From NCBI GenBank assembly GCA_948144175.1, contig CANXME010002508.1, positions 26,001 through 90,000 of the forward strand: a stretch of DNA of 64,000 nt, read 5' to 3'. Shown here in pieces: positions 60,901-64,000 of this stretch. The notes below the pieces were generated by a model, which did not search any database, was not told the origin of the DNA, and saw only the letters and a list, made by a program, of their open reading frames with translations. A program made the position numbers and the translations under genes. The stretch is from Closterium sp. NIES-65. Its lineage: Eukaryota > Streptophyta > Zygnematophyceae > Desmidiales > Closteriaceae. Position 1 is the stretch's first letter. Every line of letters begins with the position of its first letter.

Positions 60901-63558
60901 TTTATTTATTTTAGGTTGTAAAAATGCACGTCTTGTGTCAATTCCGTGTTGTCTCAGTATTGGAATATCGTTCAAAAGAATTTTTTTGCGAAATGTCCAC
61001 CATTGCTGTGTAAAAATCCATGAATTATATTTTTTTATAATATTTAATTGATGATTTACATTGTTCTTAAATATCTTTCCTGTTTTTTCTTCAAATTCCT
61101 TATAATTTTCTTGAAAATTATTTAATCCAGCCAATGTCTTAGATTTATTATTTTTTGAATCAATTCCTAATAGTAACAAAGAATTGTTCGTAGTATTCAT
61201 TGATCCTTCAATATCTGTCTTTTTGTGTTCAAGTAACGAAAATGGAAGCCACAAGAAGGGGTCATGTGTTGTTTTATGTATTTTTGAAAAATCTATAAAC
61301 ATATTCTTTTCTGGATGTACAGAAAAGAATGAAAGATTTTTATTAAGATTAGTAATTTGCTTATTTTTCTTCTCTTCTATTGTAGCTGGGAAGATATTTT
61401 TATATTGAATATCTATTGTATTTGAATTCTTTAATTTATTATCTCTATATCTATTTTTTATATATTCTCGATTAACATGCCAATTCCGGAACCAGTACGA
61501 AAAATTCTGATGAAAAGTTAAGGAACTATCACTATTTTTTAAAAGAAATTTCAATAAATAGTTTTGGATATCAAACAAACCCTGATATTCTTTCTTCCAT
61601 TGCAATATTCCGTCTTTGTGTACAGTTGCTTTGATTTTCTCACTAACTATATCAATGTTAGTATCGTATATTTGGTTCTCTTTGATATCATTGATAATAT
61701 GTCTATTCCCAAATGTATGATTTATAATATTCTTATATACTATTTTATTATTGAAGTCTCCTTTATATTCTGTTTTCACAAAGGGTTCTATCACATTTTG
61801 GGCCGGAGCAAAATGCAATTGTTTTGCAATATTTAGTAAATTAATTTCATTAATTACACTCTCCTTTTTATCAATATTATAATCTTGGCAAGAATAGTAA
61901 TCTTTAAGTTCATCTGGTAAATATCCATATTGTTGATCATTACTTTTTTCTATTAATACTTGTTTATGTTTCTTAACGATTTTATAATCGATAGAATGCC
62001 AACATGAAATTTCATCTCCAATGTGGTTAGTATTTGTAAAAAGAATAATATTAATTAATGGATTAAAGATTTTTCTCTGATTCCAAATCCAATAAGATTT
62101 AATAAGATTCTTTATATTTTTTTTTTTGAAGAAACTATTATTCCAAATTTTTGAATTTTTCTCTTGGGAATTGATGTTATTATTTTTCTTGTAAAGATTT
62201 ATCCATTCAATAGTTTTCCATCTCCATATTTTTCTTTGAAAGTCAAGTAAATTAAAGAATGTATGTCTATGTATTTTCTTATAAAGTATTATTACGTTAG
62301 TTTTTTCTAAATCTTTTTTGTAATCGTAAATTTTGACAAATTTTTCTTTATCTTTATTTTTTTTCTTTTCTATTTCATGATTATTTTGAATATATTTTTT
62401 CACATTTTCATATTCTTTTGTTGTTTTGTAATTCCCTGTATATTGAAGCTCTTCTTTATGATCTAGACTATCATTTTGTAAGTCTACGTAATTTAAAACT
62501 CTTCTTTGAAAATTCTTTGGTTTGATAAAGAAAAGATAACAATGATTTAATAGGGATTGAAAATTGTTACTAGATTTTGTTTTCAAATAATGAATAGAAG
62601 TGTTTTCTTTAAAAGTAGAATTGCGACGTTCTTGTAACTTTTTCCAGGGAATCTCTTCTTTATAGCTTACTGAAGTATCTATTATTTCCCATTCATCATT
62701 CACTATGGGGGTCAATTTTAATTTAGTGTAGGTTTTACCTAAGTGAATGTTCTTCAACATCTCCAATATGCGTTTGTTTTCAAGATTTTTCTGATTAAAA
62801 GAAAAATTCTTTTTTTTATATATTTTCTTCGATTTTTCCTTATATAATAATAGATTTTTTTGTCCTATCTCTTTATCTTTTTCATAAGTTATTGTGTTTT
62901 TTTTAGATTCTTTTTCTCTGAAAACAGGTGAAATGGTGAAAGATTCTCTAATGTTTTTATTTGCTAAGAGTTTATTAGAACATATAATGTTATTGAGTGT
63001 TTGCTGTAATTTCTTTACATATAACCATTGAGGTTGTGATGTTTCTTCGTGATATAATTTATCTTTTAAGGATACAATAGGTGTTTTTCCTAGTATGATA
63101 TATGGTAAATAATTCTTATGTTGTCCAAAATGAATTTGGTTATTTATACGATAAAGAAGTACAGGAAGACTGAAAATAAGAACTGTTTGATATAGAAAAA
63201 CTGTTCTTTTTCTGAAACTTTCAGTAAGGTCTAGTATTAATATAGAAAAAATGTAAGGGATATTAAAATAATATGTTTTTCTTTGTTGACCATATATTCT
63301 GTTTTTTAACCATAAAAATGTATGAGATTGCGAAAAAAGGTCTATTAGTTTATATAATTCGTTATTTTGGCATAAATTTCTTTTTTGTAATTTAGAATTC
63401 AATGTTTCAATCTTATAATTAAGATAATGGATTAAAATAATAATAGTATTTAATATATGAGAATTCCATGTTGTAATATTTGTTAAAAAATTAGGGCTTA
63501 CATTTTTGGGATCAATAATTTCTAATCTATCTTTAGATTTTTGTGTAGAAGATTCCAT
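57934..63558 (-). CDS. ycf2: Ycf2, large AAA ATPase
   Basis: 1874 residues from the ATG at 63558. Ycf2 is an FtsH-derived, protease-inactive ATPase; in plants it forms a 2-MDa inner-envelope complex linked to protein import. The N-terminal 1000 residues are extremely Lys/Asn/Ile-rich and poorly conserved, with hydrophobic stretches at about 100-140 and 950-975. The ATPase domain spans about 1170-1410: Walker A GAPETGKS at 1176-1183, Walker B CILWISDLHE with Asp1253, and a sensor region ITLVGSSHNPGLLDPKFVS. No HEXXH zinc-protease motif is seen after it. Shorter than the 2100-2300 residues of land-plant Ycf2. Charophyte annotations sometimes call it ftsH-like. trnH lies upstream on the same strand. 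Confidence 0.88.
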   Translation of the reverse strand: MESSTQKSKDRLEIIDPKNVSPNFLTNITTWNSHILNTIIILIHYLNYKIETLNSKLQKRNLCQNNELYKLIDLFSQSHTFLWLKNRIYGQQRKTYYFNIPYIFSILILDLTESFRKRTVFLYQTVLIFSLPVLLYRINNQIHFGQHKNYLPYIILGKTPIVSLKDKLYHEETSQPQWLYVKKLQQTLNNIICSNKLLANKNIRESFTISPVFREKESKKNTITYEKDKEIGQKNLLLYKEKSKKIYKKKNFSFNQKNLENKRILEMLKNIHLGKTYTKLKLTPIVNDEWEIIDTSVSYKEEIPWKKLQERRNSTFKENTSIHYLKTKSSNNFQSLLNHCYLFFIKPKNFQRRVLNYVDLQNDSLDHKEELQYTGNYKTTKEYENVKKYIQNNHEIEKKKNKDKEKFVKIYDYKKDLEKTNVIILYKKIHRHTFFNLLDFQRKIWRWKTIEWINLYKKNNNINSQEKNSKIWNNSFFKKKNIKNLIKSYWIWNQRKIFNPLINIILFTNTNHIGDEISCWHSIDYKIVKKHKQVLIEKSNDQQYGYLPDELKDYYSCQDYNIDKKESVINEINLLNIAKQLHFAPAQNVIEPFVKTEYKGDFNNKIVYKNIINHTFGNRHIINDIKENQIYDTNIDIVSEKIKATVHKDGILQWKKEYQGLFDIQNYLLKFLLKNSDSSLTFHQNFSYWFRNWHVNREYIKNRYRDNKLKNSNTIDIQYKNIFPATIEEKKNKQITNLNKNLSFFSVHPEKNMFIDFSKIHKTTHDPFLWLPFSLLEHKKTDIEGSMNTTNNSLLLLGIDSKNNKSKTLAGLNNFQENYKEFEEKTGKIFKNNVNHQLNIIKKYNSWIFTQQWWTFRKKILLNDIPILRQHGIDTRRAFLQPKINKMLLRYQNEAKKIYAKIHLDANKNLLERLQNWNEYILEEIYKLQKKFVPMWENVNGYQALHANEWALIGWFTTLCIIYYHWLPMYTGITYLDGWRKFEKMRSFSHPSWNTFLYILVHNSIESSSQQVRLTMYASRGWIIWLQSKIFSYLLGKTFLSNWLLNTISQDLPRSKKNLVVNSLITQKTLLSKYSLSDTNRLINQNHLSFRQDKAYDGFTYLEKWSHTYYRDPNLMQYNKSLSNQFQWLTDLFFHIKSSPIKSQLELDHFSLVDKRKIPKNLPEPILSSKRWLLIGAPETGKSYLVKNLAAEAHLPLVHISLKDIRHATPDFKYNKLKQDTQLIEQLADRGFLVENILELAKMLAPCILWISDLHEFHAKHNSHNQPGKIYDASLLLTILLKIMGNDLLPERQSNITLVGSSHNPGLLDPKFVSRHRLDLIINLRKLSFGQRQKIFANLLNKKKLYIQGKRSFYELGSNSIGYNLRDIAGLVNEMLLIKTTNRTNVIDTNIIRLAVYRQISKQSANNRILEHQSLQYKIGKAIVQSTLVAPKPIFPLTIRHDLWKTRFYYLSNAFLEFALEKSTVTEFTILTHIVNCLAGSAARDAWISYKRNSPTKSIYLNKQLKHDLSIASSILQSLLLEFPMQDINSFPCVNKYDLLSNFRGKYKINLFEKAASSLKFFNRFTSYIYWSYRIQRLSLSWNLFFDNIKKKRKNIILESSSDDIQNNIDTKILDDDLEQHLPYERRVIKRQEKRTKKIHYSFNEMVLDSNLKNMGLPWVSEYVIDYDALQLSILLLEARPIWNPPALTPAYSILFFDRDLLISRNILTKLYITYGEKFQSEKLNPKRIKKQILWPDAKIHNSNINEKSAKQEEKFDGDLQDFHYFRKMAKANAQLEQSQLQAPIYLYQGWTSTDYEDNWRSCDLLHHRDTLVNEKLQSRELLIYGILLEIYHSLLKFFISNYSLLSNIEFALIKKGTLNREDIERTVNIGKFW

Positions 63559-63850
63559 ATTTTTTTTATTTATTTTTATATAGAAAGCATTATGAATTAT
63601 ATGCGTTACTTAAGTCGATTCATATTATAAAAATACTTATAGATAATACAAAACTTTGCTATCCAATATTTGGAAATAATTATACATTCATAAAAGACTT
63701 TGATAGAATAAAATCCTTAATCTGATTTTTTTATAACTGATGTATTTTATTGTTTTATGCATTTTATCATCTAGAAATATCAAAAATGTTGTTTCAGATT
63801 CAATTTTACCAAAAATCTTTCTATAGAAGGACAATCATTTGGATAGCTAG

Positions 63851-63924
63851 GGCGAACGACGGGATTCGAACCCGCGAGTAGAGGAATCACAATCCTCTGC
63901 CTTAACCACTTGGCAACGCCCGCC
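63851..63924 (-). tRNA. trnH-GUG: tRNA-His (GUG)
   Basis: 74 bases on the minus strand, acceptor GGCGGGC with GTTCGCC, anticodon loop TTGTGAT (GUG), T-arm GCGGG-TTCGAAT-CCCGT. In land plants it sits beside psbA; here it is beside ycf2. Confidence 0.94.
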
Positions 63925-64000
63925 CTTAATTTCTTTAAAAAAGAATTTTATCAACATTTGAATACAATTATACTGATATATTTTTCTATTAGTCAATAGA

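Overview
The window is chloroplast DNA from a streptophyte (charophyte-grade) green alga. It is AT-rich and carries only plastid genes: both photosystems, cytochrome b6f, ATP synthase, plastid ribosomal proteins, clpP, accD, cemA, ycf4, chlI, ycf2 and nine different tRNAs. Three traits place it on the streptophyte side: a group II intron in atpF at the same codon position as in land plants, a group II intron splitting trnG-UCC in its D-arm, and a rps12 first exon that stops at codon 38 in front of an intron, as in land-plant trans-spliced rps12. chlI, trnR-CCG, an intronless clpP and a scrambled gene order argue against a flowering plant. I cannot name the genus.

Positions 1-44256 form one giant inverted repeat: arm A is about 1-22069 and arm B about 22187-44256, facing each other across a loop of about 117 bases. 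A position x in arm A maps to 44257-x in arm B (44258-x from about 16.2 to 19.1 kb). Reading arm A outward from psbA codon 9: petA, an unrecognised 248-codon ORF, psbJ-psbL-psbF-psbE, psaI, accD, trnR-CCG, psbZ, psbC-psbD, trnfM, cemA, ycf4, petL-petG, trnW, trnP, psaJ, rpl33, rps18, rpl20, rps12 exon 1, clpP, psbB-psbT-(psbN)-psbH, and the first codons of petB. Arm B repeats this in reverse. The centre cuts petB, and no complete petB is present. The inner ~0.5 kb of arm A differs from arm B at about a dozen places, mostly single-base indels, which frameshift psbH in arm A; rpl33 in arm A is frameshifted at a homopolymer. The repeat contains no rRNA genes. It is either a very unusual plastid inverted repeat or, more likely, a fold-back assembly or molecule artefact; see the findings.

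From 44230 to 64000 the sequence is single-copy: psbA, psaA-psaB, rps14, atpH-atpF-atpA, trnR-UCU and trnG-UCC (opposite strand), chlI, trnD-GUC, a 1874-codon ycf2 and trnH-GUG. The trnG-trnR-atpA-atpF-atpH order is the one found in land plants.

Functionally the window supplies the reaction-centre cores of photosystem I (psaA, psaB) and II (psbA, psbD), antennae CP43 and CP47, small PSII, PSI and b6f subunits, the b6f cytochrome f, ATP synthase subunits, a chlorophyll-synthesis subunit (chlI), fatty-acid synthesis (accD), protein turnover (clpP), and parts of the translation apparatus. Long perfect hairpins at gene 3' ends and a few bacterial-type -35/-10 promoters are visible.
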